64,000 nucleotides of DNA from Mesorhizobium huakuii (GCF_014189455.1 NZ_CP050296.1:1674001-1738000), one strand, 5' to 3'; counted from the stretch's first letter, positions 7,975-15,575 are shown. Translations and numbers: made by a program. The notes: generated from the letters alone by a model not told the origin.

Positions 7975-9562
7975 GCCTGAAGCGACGCTGTGGTCGCCGT
8001 TGCGGTGCTTTTCCACGCGCCTCGTCAGGCGCCGGAATTGCTCCGTCGTGATGGCAGGCGGGGGTTTGCAGGTTGCGGTCGACGGGTTCGTTTCGGGGCG
8101 TCTGCGCCCCATCGTTATGTCGCGAGTTGGGGGATGCGATCGAGGACGATGCGCAGGATGCGCTGGTCGGGGCACGATGTCGGCAGGTGCAGGCGGATTT
8201 GCGATTTCATCTCGACCACCCGCGCAGCGATTTTGATGAGGCGCAATCGCAGCGTGTCGAATTGGGCGACGGCAAAGCTCGAGCGCCTCGGCATCGCGGC
8301 CCGCAAGCCCCACATCAACCAGTAAGCACCGGCATGCAGGAATAGCCGGAACTGGTTGGCCGTCGCTCTGGTGCAGGATGTGCGGTCGGCGGCAAGATGC
8401 GTCTTCCACGACTTGATGTGGTTCTCGGCCGCGCCGCGCCGGCAGTAGACATCCTCGTAGAGCGCCTTGGCCTTCCCACCGGCAAGGTTGGTGACGACGA
8501 AGCGGGTATCGGCACCTTGGGCGCCGACCTCGACCCGCGCGATGATGCGCTCGACGCGGCTCCAACTAGCGGCGCCGTCAACGAACTCCTTGAACCTGCG
8601 GACCTTGCCTGTCTTGGCCGACGCTTCGAAGCGCGCCGTCGTGCTGGCCTCCAGATCCGCGACATGCTTGCGCAGGGTCGTGGTGGGCGCGAGGCCAAAG
8701 ATGAAGTCGACGTCGTTGGCGCGGCACCAGTCGATGACCTGCGGGCTGCAATAATGGCTATCGCCGCGGAGCAGGATTCGAATGTTCGGCCAGTTGATCC
8801 GGATCGCCCGCACCAGACGGCGCAGGTGGGGGCGGATCTCAGCCCCACTCGGCCGCTTGGCCGGTCGCAGGATCGCGCTGACGAACCGTCCCGCCCCATC
8901 GAACACTACGATCGGCTGGAAGCCGTATTCGTCATGGTGGGCATTGAACAGGCGAAGCTGTTGGCCTCCGTGCACAGCGTCGAAGGTGTCGTCAATGTCG
9001 AGTACGATCCGCTTCGGCACCTGCCGGAACGAGGCGCAATAGAGATCGACCATCGCCCGCCCCATCGCAACCAGCTCCCGCACGCCGGGCAGGTTCTCCA
9101 GCCGGCACAGCGTCGATTGCGACGCCAGATCCCGACCCGACGGCAGCGCATCCTGGGCCATCTTGAAGACCGGATCGCGGCGCAGCCGGTTGGCGTCGTT
9201 GCCGTCCTCGTAGCCGGCGGCAATCATCTTCATGCGAAAGCCGATCATGTCCGCCAGGCTGTGGACGACCTGGTCCGGGCAGCGCGGATCGTCGATGCAA
9301 CGCGCCAGACGCTCGGCCACCCGCAACCGCTTTTCCACCTCGGCCAAAGCCAGAACGCCGCTGTTGGACGACAGCATGCCGCCGTCGAAACGGGCGACGA
9401 CGGACTTGCCGCCGACTGATGACAAACCGCTCAGCGGCAGCGTAAGATCGTTCATGGTGGGTGTGGTCTCCGGGAAATGGTTCGGATCGGCTTAAGCAAC
9501 CAAATCCTAAGTCATTTCAACGGCTTGCGCCACATCCACCAACCCTCATGAATTTTTCAGGC
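7975..9562 (-). mobile_element. IS1380-family insertion sequence (approximate ends)
   Basis: The transposase gene is enclosed by short inverted GCCTGAA (7975-7981) and TTCAGGC (9556-9562), giving about 1.59 kb, a normal length for the family. The ends fit independent evidence: the XRE fragment begins directly to the left, and to the right a membrane-protein frame opens at once without a start codon. No target duplication is visible (GACG on the left versus TAAC on the right), which suggests a deletion or rearrangement at insertion. Confidence 0.6.
8115..9455 (-). CDS. IS1380-family transposase
   Basis: A 446-residue DDE transposase. The N-terminal FDGGMLSSNSGVLAL is diagnostic for IS1380. 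Catalytic blocks are seen at LDIDDTFDAVHG and LLRGDSHYCSPQ, and the C-terminal third has the RRGAAENHIKSWK region carrying the presumed catalytic Glu. Base composition is GC-rich like the host and unlike the surrounding island, so it arrived separately. The frame is intact and transposition may still be possible. Confidence 0.93.
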   Translation of the reverse strand: MNDLTLPLSGLSSVGGKSVVARFDGGMLSSNSGVLALAEVEKRLRVAERLARCIDDPRCPDQVVHSLADMIGFRMKMIAAGYEDGNDANRLRRDPVFKMAQDALPSGRDLASQSTLCRLENLPGVRELVAMGRAMVDLYCASFRQVPKRIVLDIDDTFDAVHGGQQLRLFNAHHDEYGFQPIVVFDGAGRFVSAILRPAKRPSGAEIRPHLRRLVRAIRINWPNIRILLRGDSHYCSPQVIDWCRANDVDFIFGLAPTTTLRKHVADLEASTTARFEASAKTGKVRRFKEFVDGAASWSRVERIIARVEVGAQGADTRFVVTNLAGGKAKALYEDVYCRRGAAENHIKSWKTHLAADRTSCTRATANQFRLFLHAGAYWLMWGLRAAMPRRSSFAVAQFDTLRLRLIKIAARVVEMKSQIRLHLPTSCPDQRILRIVLDRIPQLAT

Positions 9563-9565
9563 TAA

Positions 9566-9970
9566 CTCGCTTCACAGGACGATATTGAAGGCGGCGCGGG
9601 ACTCTTGGCTCCGCCAATCGAAGCCATCTTTAGAAGTATCCAAGTCAGCAACAGCAGTCTCAGAGGAGAGTGGGACAATCTGAATTCGTACCTTAAGCCC
9701 TTACTGTCACTCGGCGACATCCCGAGCTTCGTAACCGCTGCAAACGCCGCCGACCAAAACGACCCAAACACCCGTTTTCAATCCAACCTTCGCAGCATTG
9801 CCTACGCCGGCATGATCGTTGTGCTAGCCGTCGTCATGGTTATCTGCCTTATCGCTGTTTTTCTGACCAAAGACGAAAAGCGGTTCTCGTTTGCGGTGGA
9901 CACGATCAAGACGCTGATGGGCTTCTTTATCGGGGTCATTTCCACCCTGTTTGGCTTACCGGCAAGCTAG
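9566..9970 (+). CDS. Small two-helix membrane protein, 5' end removed by the IS
   Basis: The frame is open from just after the TAA at the IS junction (9563-9565), and the first usable codon is a TTG at 9605, so the native N-terminus was probably lost. About 60 soluble residues precede a strong transmembrane segment (MIVVLAVVMVICLIAVFL), then FLTKDEKRFSFAVDTIKTLMGFFIGVISTLFG with a second helix. This C-terminal TM, LTKD, KT..GFF.G pattern recurs in the next gene, so the two are probably diverged relatives. The function is not recognised. It may be a truncated remnant or still be expressed from the TTG. Confidence 0.5.
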   Translation, partial: LASQDDIEGGAGLLAPPIEAIFRSIQVSNSSLRGEWDNLNSYLKPLLSLGDIPSFVTAANAADQNDPNTRFQSNLRSIAYAGMIVVLAVVMVICLIAVFLTKDEKRFSFAVDTIKTLMGFFIGVISTLFGLPAS

Positions 9971-10030
9971 CGCACCTACCGACCTCCACACTAAGCGTGT
10001 AAGTAGGCAACGAGGAAATGGGGGGCGGGC

Positions 10031-10645
10031 ATGTCGACAAATTCGGTTTTTTTAGTTGCTGTCACTTTGGGAACGGCAGCCGCAGGCGCTCTTTTCGGAT
10101 ATATGGGCTACCGCTCAGGGGCAAAGCAAGTCGAGAGACTGTACGAGCGGAAAAGGCGCCTGGACGCAATCCTTAAGAAGTACGACATTTCGAAAGAAGA
10201 TCGCGTGGCGATCGACGACATCGTCCTAATAAACGATAAGCCCGATGTACAGGTATATGAGTTTAACGTAAAGCCGTACTGGTCAACGGCCTTGATGGCT
10301 ATTGTGGGAACGATTGGCCTCATTGCGGCTGCTACCAAATTTGCTCCGAAAATCTGGGAACAGCTAATGCTGTTGCTGTCCAGCGCCGTATTCCAAGCCG
10401 CTTACGCAGCCACGGCAGGTGATCCTCCGGTCAAGGCCGACCTTTCCTGGCTGGTCCCCTGGGTGGTGCTTATGATCCTGGTCGTTATGGCAATCGCATT
10501 CCTAGCTTCCATGGTGGTGCTTCTGACCACGAAGGACGTTCCCGAAAACCAAGCTAAGCTGAAAGCAGCTACGGATATCGTGAAGACGTTCGGCGGTTTC
10601 TTCTCGGGAATAGCCACGACGGCGCTGAGCGGCGCTCTCACTTAG
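10031..10645 (+). CDS. Predicted membrane protein, unknown function
   Basis: The protein has 204 residues: an N-terminal TM helix (VFLVAVTLGTAAAGALFGYMGY), a basic cytoplasmic loop of about 60 residues, a helix around ALMAIVGTIGLIAA, and a third at WVVLMILVVMAIAFLASMVVLL. The tail LTTKDVPENQ...ATDIVKTFGGFFSGIATT resembles the tail of the preceding gene. A G-rich Shine-Dalgarno precedes the ATG. It sits 60 bp after the truncated relative and 80 bp before a secreted protein, suggesting one transcription unit. I do not recognise the family. Envelope-acting accessory or defence roles are speculation. Confidence 0.65.
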   Translation: MSTNSVFLVAVTLGTAAAGALFGYMGYRSGAKQVERLYERKRRLDAILKKYDISKEDRVAIDDIVLINDKPDVQVYEFNVKPYWSTALMAIVGTIGLIAAATKFAPKIWEQLMLLLSSAVFQAAYAATAGDPPVKADLSWLVPWVVLMILVVMAIAFLASMVVLLTTKDVPENQAKLKAATDIVKTFGGFFSGIATTALSGALT

Positions 10646-10725
10646 CCGTTGCTAATGCGTTCCCCCTTGGATAGCTTCGTAAGTATAGCTGTGGGATTGG
10701 CCTGGTTATGCTTGGGGAATGAAAC

Positions 10726-11157
10726 ATGCGCAAAGTGCTTATGGGATTGGTGGTCGCCGCTAGTGTTTTGGTTGTGAGCGGGGCCGCAGCAATTCAACCT
10801 GCGAATGCCGCCAGCTGCGCTTCCGAAAAACCTAAAAATCGGATACCGTGTCTGGAGAAGAGCATCGCAAAGTTGTCCGCCGCTCTAGACACTGCGAATT
10901 CCCAAATTGCGCAGGCAAACGCGGCTATCAGCAAGCTCCGCGAGGATGAAAATGCCGCTCATGCTGCTTTGGAAGCGAAGATTAAGGCCGGCGTGTCGGG
11001 TGCGATCGACGACAAGTTAAATCGAGTGAACATTGTTTCGGCTAGCAACGCGAATACCTGCCTTTCTGAGACCGCAGTAGCATCTGGAGGGACTGCCGTT
11101 TTCTTAAGTGACTGCACCCATCAAGAGCAGGTGTTCAATATTCGGCCTAGCCATTGA
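10726..11157 (+). CDS. Secreted coiled-coil protein, unknown function
   Basis: The 143-residue protein has a textbook Sec signal peptide (MRKVLMGLVVAASVLVVSGAA, cleavage likely after PANA near residue 28). A heptad-like helical segment follows (IAKLSAALDTANSQIAQANA to about residue 90), then a tail with a Cys pair (TCLSE...SDC) that may form a disulphide. It should act in the periplasm or envelope. It is the last gene of the three-gene membrane/secreted cluster that begins at the IS junction. No family is recognised. Confidence 0.65.
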   Translation: MRKVLMGLVVAASVLVVSGAAAIQPANAASCASEKPKNRIPCLEKSIAKLSAALDTANSQIAQANAAISKLREDENAAHAALEAKIKAGVSGAIDDKLNRVNIVSASNANTCLSETAVASGGTAVFLSDCTHQEQVFNIRPSH

Positions 11158-11316
11158 TAAATCTGGCCTGCATAGGCCACGTATCTGGGTCACAAACGCC
11201 TGGAAGCCCTACTACTCCTCGGCTGGGCTTCCCCCTCCTACCCCTGTCACTCTTGACTAAAACCAACTTCCAGCGTCGGGTGGGGAATAAGTGGATAACT
11301 GCTTGACAGGTTTTTT

Positions 11317-11496
11317 CTAGAGCGGTTTGTAGGGCGTTTTCATGAGTTCTGGCCGATAGTTTTTATCAGTCTTAAACTGCCCCGGATAGCGGCATGCGCA
11401 CGTCTTCGCCCACTCGTTCTTGTAGTAAAATCCTCTGCCGCCACACCGAGCGCAGAACAGCGATGCCGGCCTGGTTGGCGGGAGTTCGTGCCTCAT
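11317..11496 (-). CDS. Small zinc-ribbon-like protein (59 aa)
   Basis: A short gene starting at an ATG (11496) that overlaps the RusA stop codon (ATGA). The product has CARCGGRGFYYKNEWAKTCAC, with Cys15 and Cys18 in a CxxC knuckle and Cys33 and Cys35 in a CxC, a plausible four-cysteine zinc site. It ends KTPYKPL. Translational coupling to RusA implies a shared role in DNA recombination or replication. Small zinc-finger proteins near rusA are common in phages. Confidence 0.65.
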   Translation of the reverse strand: MRHELPPTRPASLFCARCGGRGFYYKNEWAKTCACRYPGQFKTDKNYRPELMKTPYKPL

Positions 11497-11867
11497 AGGA
11501 CAGTGATTTCGATACGCGGGGCCTTCGGATCATAGGCACGCTTGAGCAAGAGCTCCGCTATCTGGCTGTCGTCCTCGTACACAACGCCCGTGAGCGCATC
11601 CGCCCATAATTTATTGAAGTTATCTAGGTCAGCCTTGCGCCTTGTGCCGAAATAAAACGTCACCGAAAGTGCAACGTCACCGCCCAGTACCTCGCCTCGC
11701 CACTGGCTCTTCGCTTCCCAATGGTAGCTCTGTTTGATCGCCTTTCCCTGGCCTGTCATATAGACAGTTGGGAAGCGCCCGCGACAAGCCGATTGGTAGA
11801 TATGTTGGGTAGACTTAGGCTCTCCCGAGAGGGTGATTATCACCCATCTAGTATACCGTCTCGGCAC
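11493..11867 (-). CDS. rusA: RusA-family Holliday-junction resolvase
   Basis: The roughly 124-residue endodeoxyribonuclease has the RusA signature RRKADLDNFNKLWADALTGVVYEDDSQI. The paired aspartates of the KxDxDN block and the later EDDxQ supply the Mg2+-binding residues. The N-terminal LSGEPKSTQHIYQSACRGRF is also family-typical. RusA cleaves four-way junctions and is usually phage- or island-encoded. The start is GTG at 11867, or possibly GTG at 11843, which better matches the family's N-terminus. It belongs to a minus-strand operon with the membrane protein before it and the zinc-ribbon gene after it. Confidence 0.9.
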   Translation of the reverse strand: MPRRYTRWVIITLSGEPKSTQHIYQSACRGRFPTVYMTGQGKAIKQSYHWEAKSQWRGEVLGGDVALSVTFYFGTRRKADLDNFNKLWADALTGVVYEDDSQIAELLLKRAYDPKAPRIEITVL

Positions 11868-11870
11868 GTT

Positions 11871-12356
11871 TCATCTGAGCATCAGATCCAACGTTTTCAA
11901 TATCCTGCGGCTCATGAGAACAATCAACACTGCGCCAATAAAAATAGCTATAACGCCAGCGCTCTTGGAGGTTATCTTCTGGCCGAAAAGATCCACTGTC
12001 GTATCGCCCTGCATCGCATAAAGACCCATGAAGGCGAGGCTTAAACCCGCAACAAGCGCGCCTAACGACTGAACAAGTAGCAATGTATGAGGCGCACGAT
12101 GCTTGTCTGTAATAGCGGGAGCCGCCCTGCTCGGCGTGCGAGGCCGCTCCAGTTCCTGTTGTCTTCTTTGTTCCCTACGTTGCGTCTCAAGGCCCCTTTT
12201 AATCAATTTGATATAGTCAATATAGGTAATTTCAGGAGATGCACTAGATGGAGCTTCGGCGCCGTAAAGAAGTTTGTTGGCCAGGTTGCTGAAATAGAAT
12301 GATGTATTGATTACCGTCTCGATGAGCCTAGGCAGCTCTTCGGAATCTACCTTCAC
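11871..12356 (-). CDS. Two-helix membrane protein of the RusA operon
   Basis: The 161-residue protein has an N-terminal helical soluble part (about 1-60), a charged Arg/Gln-rich linker (RREQRRQQELERPRTP) and two C-terminal TM helices (LLLVQSLGALVAGLSLAFMGLY; SAGVIAIFIGAVLIVLM). Its GTG start at 12356 overlaps the stop of the upstream receiver-like gene, so the two are translated in tandem. The function is not recognised. A membrane-anchored partner of the receiver-like protein is one inference. Confidence 0.6.
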   Translation of the reverse strand: MKVDSEELPRLIETVINTSFYFSNLANKLLYGAEAPSSASPEITYIDYIKLIKRGLETQRREQRRQQELERPRTPSRAAPAITDKHRAPHTLLLVQSLGALVAGLSLAFMGLYAMQGDTTVDLFGQKITSKSAGVIAIFIGAVLIVLMSRRILKTLDLMLR

Positions 12357-12733
12357 ACGATCTTTTTTAGGGCCTCAGAGAGCCTATCGGAAGACAATTT
12401 CTCCACGGGAATAAATGCGTGAAACAACCTTCCAGTTGCCTCTGGATCTGCATTGTTCCTGCTGATTAGAATTAGCTTCGTAGGAGAATTCAATTGATGG
12501 GCAAGTTCAGCTAGCCGGACCGAGGAAAAGGCGGGTAATTTCGAAGCCAGCAGGATGCAATCGTAACGTTTGTTGAGTGTCTCAATTACCTGCTTGTCGC
12601 TGACAAAAATGGAGGGGTCTGCCCTGCTGATCTTCACCCCGGGAGCGGCGGAAACGAGCATGGCGGACCAAACATCATACAAATCGCCATCTATGATGAT
12701 TAGGGCGGTATTGACTTCAGGTTGTCCGGTCAT
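12353..12733 (-). CDS. Receiver-like (REC-fold) protein lacking clear acceptor
   Basis: From the ATG at 12733, which has a good Shine-Dalgarno (AGGAG six bases upstream), the product is 126 residues with alternating beta strands and helices of a receiver-like fold: TALIIIDGDLYDVWSAML, DCILLASKLPAFSSVRLAEL, TKLILISRN, AFIPVEKLSSDRLSEALKK. The position of the phospho-acceptor Asp reads Ala-Ser (LLASKLP), so classical phosphorylation is unlikely. Family PleD or FixJ membership cannot be claimed. It overlaps the next gene by 4 bp and heads the RusA operon. Confidence 0.6.
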   Translation of the reverse strand: MTGQPEVNTALIIIDGDLYDVWSAMLVSAAPGVKISRADPSIFVSDKQVIETLNKRYDCILLASKLPAFSSVRLAELAHQLNSPTKLILISRNNADPEATGRLFHAFIPVEKLSSDRLSEALKKIV

Positions 12734-12805
12734 GACGCTCTCCTGTGAGACGCGGCATTCTACATTCTGTTTAGCATCTGCGCCAGAATATGCTTGTTGA
12801 GCATG

Positions 12806-12828
12806 AAAAAGGCTCCCCTTAAGGAGCC
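12806..12828 (-). terminator. Rho-independent terminator
   Basis: GGCTCC and GGAGCC (12811-12816, 12823-12828) form a 6-bp stem. On the minus strand the stem is followed by TTTTT. It ends transcription of the 79-residue gene upstream and isolates the receiver-like operon. Confidence 0.65.
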
Positions 12829-12887
12829 TAGGTCGTGAACTCATAAATGCGAAGTGACCGAGAGGGGTGGAATTCGGACGACGCTTG

Positions 12888-13127
12888 TCAACCCGTAACG
12901 AATTCAAGGAATTCAGGTTCTACGTAGATCGTGTGCATATACGACAGCTCACCTAATATCTCTCCGACATCCAAAGCAGCCATGCCGTCTAACATTTCCC
13001 TGATTGGGAACGTCTTTCCGAGGCATAAGCGGAAGAGAGTTGCGGTTTGAAGATCGTCTGCATCGACAAGATTTGGCGGCGTTCCAACCAAACGAACAAG
13101 TGTTCCGACGCTGAAGGATCTTTGCAT
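12888..13127 (-). CDS. Hypothetical small protein (79 aa)
   Basis: A 79-residue, mostly alpha-helical soluble protein without a recognisable motif (NLVDADDLQTATLFRLCLGK near the centre, acidic C-terminus). There is no good Shine-Dalgarno, and the remnant of an IS5 element begins about 20 bp upstream. Its 5' region may therefore have been replaced by IS sequence and the N-terminus lost. A terminator follows at 12806-12828. Confidence 0.45.
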   Translation of the reverse strand: MQRSFSVGTLVRLVGTPPNLVDADDLQTATLFRLCLGKTFPIREMLDGMAALDVGEILGELSYMHTIYVEPEFLEFVTG

Positions 13128-13146
13128 ACATGGAGTTATATCGCCG

Positions 13147-13316
13147 TCGCCATTGTCTGCAATGGGGCGTGCAACCTTGTCGAACGCTTCTTCAACAAGG
13201 CCAAGCAGTTCCGCCGCATCGCAACTCGATACGACAAACTGGCAGAAGACTATCTCGCTGCGCTCAAACTCGTCTCCGTCCGCATCTGGCTACGCGGTAA
13301 TGAGTCTACGTCCTAG
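13147..13316 (+). pseudogene. IS5-family transposase, C-terminal remnant
   Basis: The last 55 or so codons read ACNLVERFFNKAKQFRRIATRYDKLAEDYLAAL and end WLRGNESTS, the well-known C-terminus of IS5-group DDE transposases, which includes the catalytic Glu in LVERFFN. Everything upstream of this is missing. The remnant lies between two small opposite-strand genes and marks an old insertion followed by deletion. Confidence 0.8.
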
Positions 13317-13540
13317 TCCCTCACGCGGGTCTCCGGTGGTTTAAGAAGCTCCCACGCCTCAACCTGGAGCACGACCGCAAGCTTGCCGATGAACTTTAGG
13401 CTTGCGTAATATTTGCCCTTTTCGATCTGGCTGAGGTAGCTCCGGCTGACTCCTGCATCGTACGCGAGATCGTCTTGAGACAGCCCTCTTAGGTGCCTCA
13501 ACCGGCGCAAATTCGCAGCAAGCACTTCCCGCAAGTCCAT
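13313..13540 (-). CDS. Small XRE-family transcriptional regulator
   Basis: A 75-residue protein that is essentially one Cro/C1 helix-turn-helix: LRRLRHLRGLSQDDLAYDAGVSRSYLSQIEKGKYYASLKFIGKLAVVLQV. The size matches stand-alone XRE regulators of islands and prophages. Its stop overlaps the last bases of the IS5 remnant. It is divergent from the degraded frame at 13630, so the 90-bp gap probably holds its promoter and operator. The target is unknown. Confidence 0.85.
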   Translation of the reverse strand: MDLREVLAANLRRLRHLRGLSQDDLAYDAGVSRSYLSQIEKGKYYASLKFIGKLAVVLQVEAWELLKPPETRVRD

Positions 13541-13629
13541 GCCGGAAGCGAACCCAGTTGCTCAAAATTCGCACCTCGATATATTGAACAAAGCGAACGG
13601 CCAACCAACGCGTCTCGGGAGGGTAACCG

Positions 13630-14402
13630 ATGAGCAACGAAAGACCCTCTTTGCCCACCCTACGCGCGTCTGAGGGGCATCTTGAGCGGTATTTTGCGTG
13701 CGCTGCTGCCTCTCTGTTTGAGAGGGGAACGCGACGCTGCACAAGTTTGCTTACAGGGCGAATTAGCGGCGGACCAACGCCAGTTGGCAGATGATCCTAG
13801 AATCACACACGGAAATCCAATAGCTCGAATTCGGGGAAAAGTGATGCCTATCAACGATAGCATCAGATCTAGTTGGACAAAATCTATCCGGTCTGAAGTT
13901 TAAATTCAAATTCGTCGACAGTTTTACGATACGAAGACACTTCAATGATAAGCGATTAACCAACGATTGGAGCGTACATCTAGAAACAAATGCTGAATAT
14001 TGCTCGTTTGGAGACCGAGATGCGCGGATAGAATACAGAAGCGGTCATGACTTTGATTTCCGCCTTGTCTACAAAGTGATAGACAAAAATCATAGCGACA
14101 TCTCTAGCGACTTAGATACCCCATCCGCTTTCGTTTATATTAGTGGAGACAAATACATAGGAATTCACGGCAAGCAATTGCCATCGTTGCGAATGGAGAT
14201 AGAGTCCAACGACTTCCAATTGCAAGACGCGTTGCGGCAATCTGGCAACTACGAGCGAACAATAGATGCAGAAGCAAGAGTAAACTTCGGCCAACTTACC
14301 AAGTCAGGCGGCTTCGAAGTCAGAACAATAGACTTTTCGATATCGGCTCCGACCAAGCCATACAAAGGCGTTAGACGCTTTTTGCCAATATTGCATAAGT
14401 AG
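13630..14402 (+). pseudogene. Degraded reading frame, divergent from XRE gene
   Basis: An ATG at 13630 with a strong GGAGG opens a frame of only 54 codons (MSNERPSLPTLRASEG...). Protein-like sequence then continues in a second frame (about 13725-13900, GERDAAQVCLQGELAADQR... to a TAA). It continues in a third frame (about 13844-14402, LKFKFVDSFTIRRHFNDKR... to PILHK), which lacks any normal start before a GTG at 14076. The simplest reading is one former gene of about 250 codons with two frameshifts. The alternative is a 54-aa gene plus an unrelated fragment. No family is recognised. Confidence 0.4.
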
Positions 14403-14557
14403 ATTGCGCTCTCCAATGCCAACCGAAAGATTTCATACCTACACGACACGGGGCCCGCAGTGGTCATACTGGCCGCGCTCGTCGTGCTGTACCTCTGCCG
14501 AAGTGAGATTGCGCCCAGGGCCTTTCCCAAGCGTCGGCTTTGCTAGCGGTGGACGGT

Positions 14558-14983
14558 CTATCGGAACATCGCACAATTGCCGCGCATGGCGGACGTCAAG
14601 ATATTCGATTCTCCGACCGCAACTTGCGACTTGTCGGCTTCGAATTCCGTTGAACGAAGCGCAACAATATCCTCGCCGGGCTTGATGTAAATGAGCGTTG
14701 AAGTGGTTCCAATCGGTAGGGCTTCAAGCGCCACAAGGAAATTGCCTTGCATGAAGCTTGTCGCTTTGCGGGTGCCAAACGCTCCGAAAACGGTCATCTG
14801 GCCATATTCGGCGGTGTTGGTGACGAATGTGATTTCGATGGCATTGGCTTCCTGAACGCCAGGAAATGTGCATTTCATCGAAAGTGTCGAAGCGGATGCT
14901 CCGCTATCCCAAGCAGCTAGGACGGCTATTACTGATCGAAGAATAAGCCGTCTGCCAGAGGCCTGTAGCCCGATAAGCATCAT
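14558..14983 (-). CDS. Hypothetical exported protein
   Basis: A 141-residue product with a weak signal-like N-terminus (LILRSVIAVLAAWDSGASAS), followed by a beta-rich domain with Cys at MKCTF and near the C-terminus (RGNCAMF) that could form a disulphide. No family is recognised and no good Shine-Dalgarno precedes the ATG pair at 14983. It is isolated: about 150 bp on its left and 240 bp on its right hold no gene I can see. Confidence 0.45.
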   Translation of the reverse strand: MMLIGLQASGRRLILRSVIAVLAAWDSGASASTLSMKCTFPGVQEANAIEITFVTNTAEYGQMTVFGAFGTRKATSFMQGNFLVALEALPIGTTSTLIYIKPGEDIVALRSTEFEADKSQVAVGESNILTSAMRGNCAMFR

Positions 14984-15220
14984 GGGACCGCCCCGTGCGG
15001 GTTAACTCGATAGTCGTGCCCACTATTCGTAGGTGTGATCTTGCCTGCAAGCAAGGGAGACTCAGAGCGGTCCCACAGAGCGACGGCGCGCCCTCGTCCA
15101 TTGCTCGGAACAGATGCCTTAGGGCGATTGTGGGACCTATCTACGAGTCAGGTAGGGGCATTCAGACGCTCATGCGGAAGCTTCCGGCAGGCCAGAGCGA
15201 GTCGACACTCAAGTAAGTCT

Positions 15221-15249
15221 TTGACAATGTTAGGCTTTTTTGATATAAT
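15221..15249 (+). promoter_or_regulatory. Consensus sigma-70 promoter, sRNA unit 1
   Basis: TTGACA (15221-15226), a 17-bp spacer, and TATAAT (15244-15249): a perfect match to the bacterial vegetative consensus, unusual for an alphaproteobacterium. No start codon follows at a useful distance. Confidence 0.75.
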
Positions 15250-15254
15250 TATAG

Positions 15255-15320
15255 GTGTAGAAGGAAGAATAAATACGTTCCTTTCGATAGTACGCCTCCG
15301 GTTTGGTGGCGTTCATTTTT
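15255..15320 (+). ncRNA. Candidate small RNA, twin unit 1
   Basis: About 65 nt downstream of a perfect promoter. A 5' hairpin (AAGGAA pairing with TTCCTT, roughly 15261-15285) is followed by a terminator-like hairpin ACGCC..CC/GG..GGCGT (15292-15312) with TCATTTTT. It shares GTGTAG at the 5' end and GTTTGGTGGC in the 3' hairpin with unit 2, while the 5' stem sequence differs but still pairs. No open frame of useful length is present. The function is unknown. Confidence 0.55.
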
Positions 15321-15377
15321 GACCATCGATGCCAGCCTACCTCCGAGGTCGAGGCGGGACCACTATGGCATAAGTCA

Positions 15378-15406
15378 TTGACAAAGTTCAGTTTTTTTGA
15401 TATGAT
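15378..15406 (+). promoter_or_regulatory. Near-consensus sigma-70 promoter, sRNA unit 2
   Basis: TTGACA (15378-15383), a 17-bp spacer with the same T-tract, and TATGAT (15401-15406). It lies exactly 157 bp after its twin, and the spacer sequences are clearly related. Confidence 0.7.
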
Positions 15407-15411
15407 TATTG

Positions 15412-15475
15412 TGTAGGGATATGGGCCTTGGTTCGCTCCCTAATTGCGTCACCAGTTTGGTGGCTACTATTTATC
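15412..15475 (+). ncRNA. Candidate small RNA, twin unit 2
   Basis: The second copy of the unit at 15255. The 5' hairpin is AGGGA pairing with TCCCT (about 15415-15441). The 3' hairpin is GTCACC/GGTGGC with loop AGTTT (15448-15464), followed by a T/A-rich tail that is a weaker terminator than in unit 1. Conservation of promoter, 5' tag and 3' stem, with a different but paired 5' stem, argues for structured RNA rather than chance duplication. Confidence 0.5.
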
Positions 15476-15575
15476 TGAAAATTAATTTGACTCCGACCTG
15501 TCGCCTTAAGGCGCTGGGCAAATATATCAATATAACTACATTTTTTTGATTTTTTACTTTTACACAGGAGATAAA

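Noticed and set aside
11157..11316. Possible gene between the secreted coiled-coil protein and the zinc-ribbon gene
   Set aside because: Only stop-rich sequence in all frames that I could read; probably a convergent terminator zone, though no clear hairpin was found.
15221..15475. CRISPR array
   Set aside because: Only two imperfect units with promoters and hairpins, no regular short repeats with unique spacers, and no cas genes anywhere in the window.
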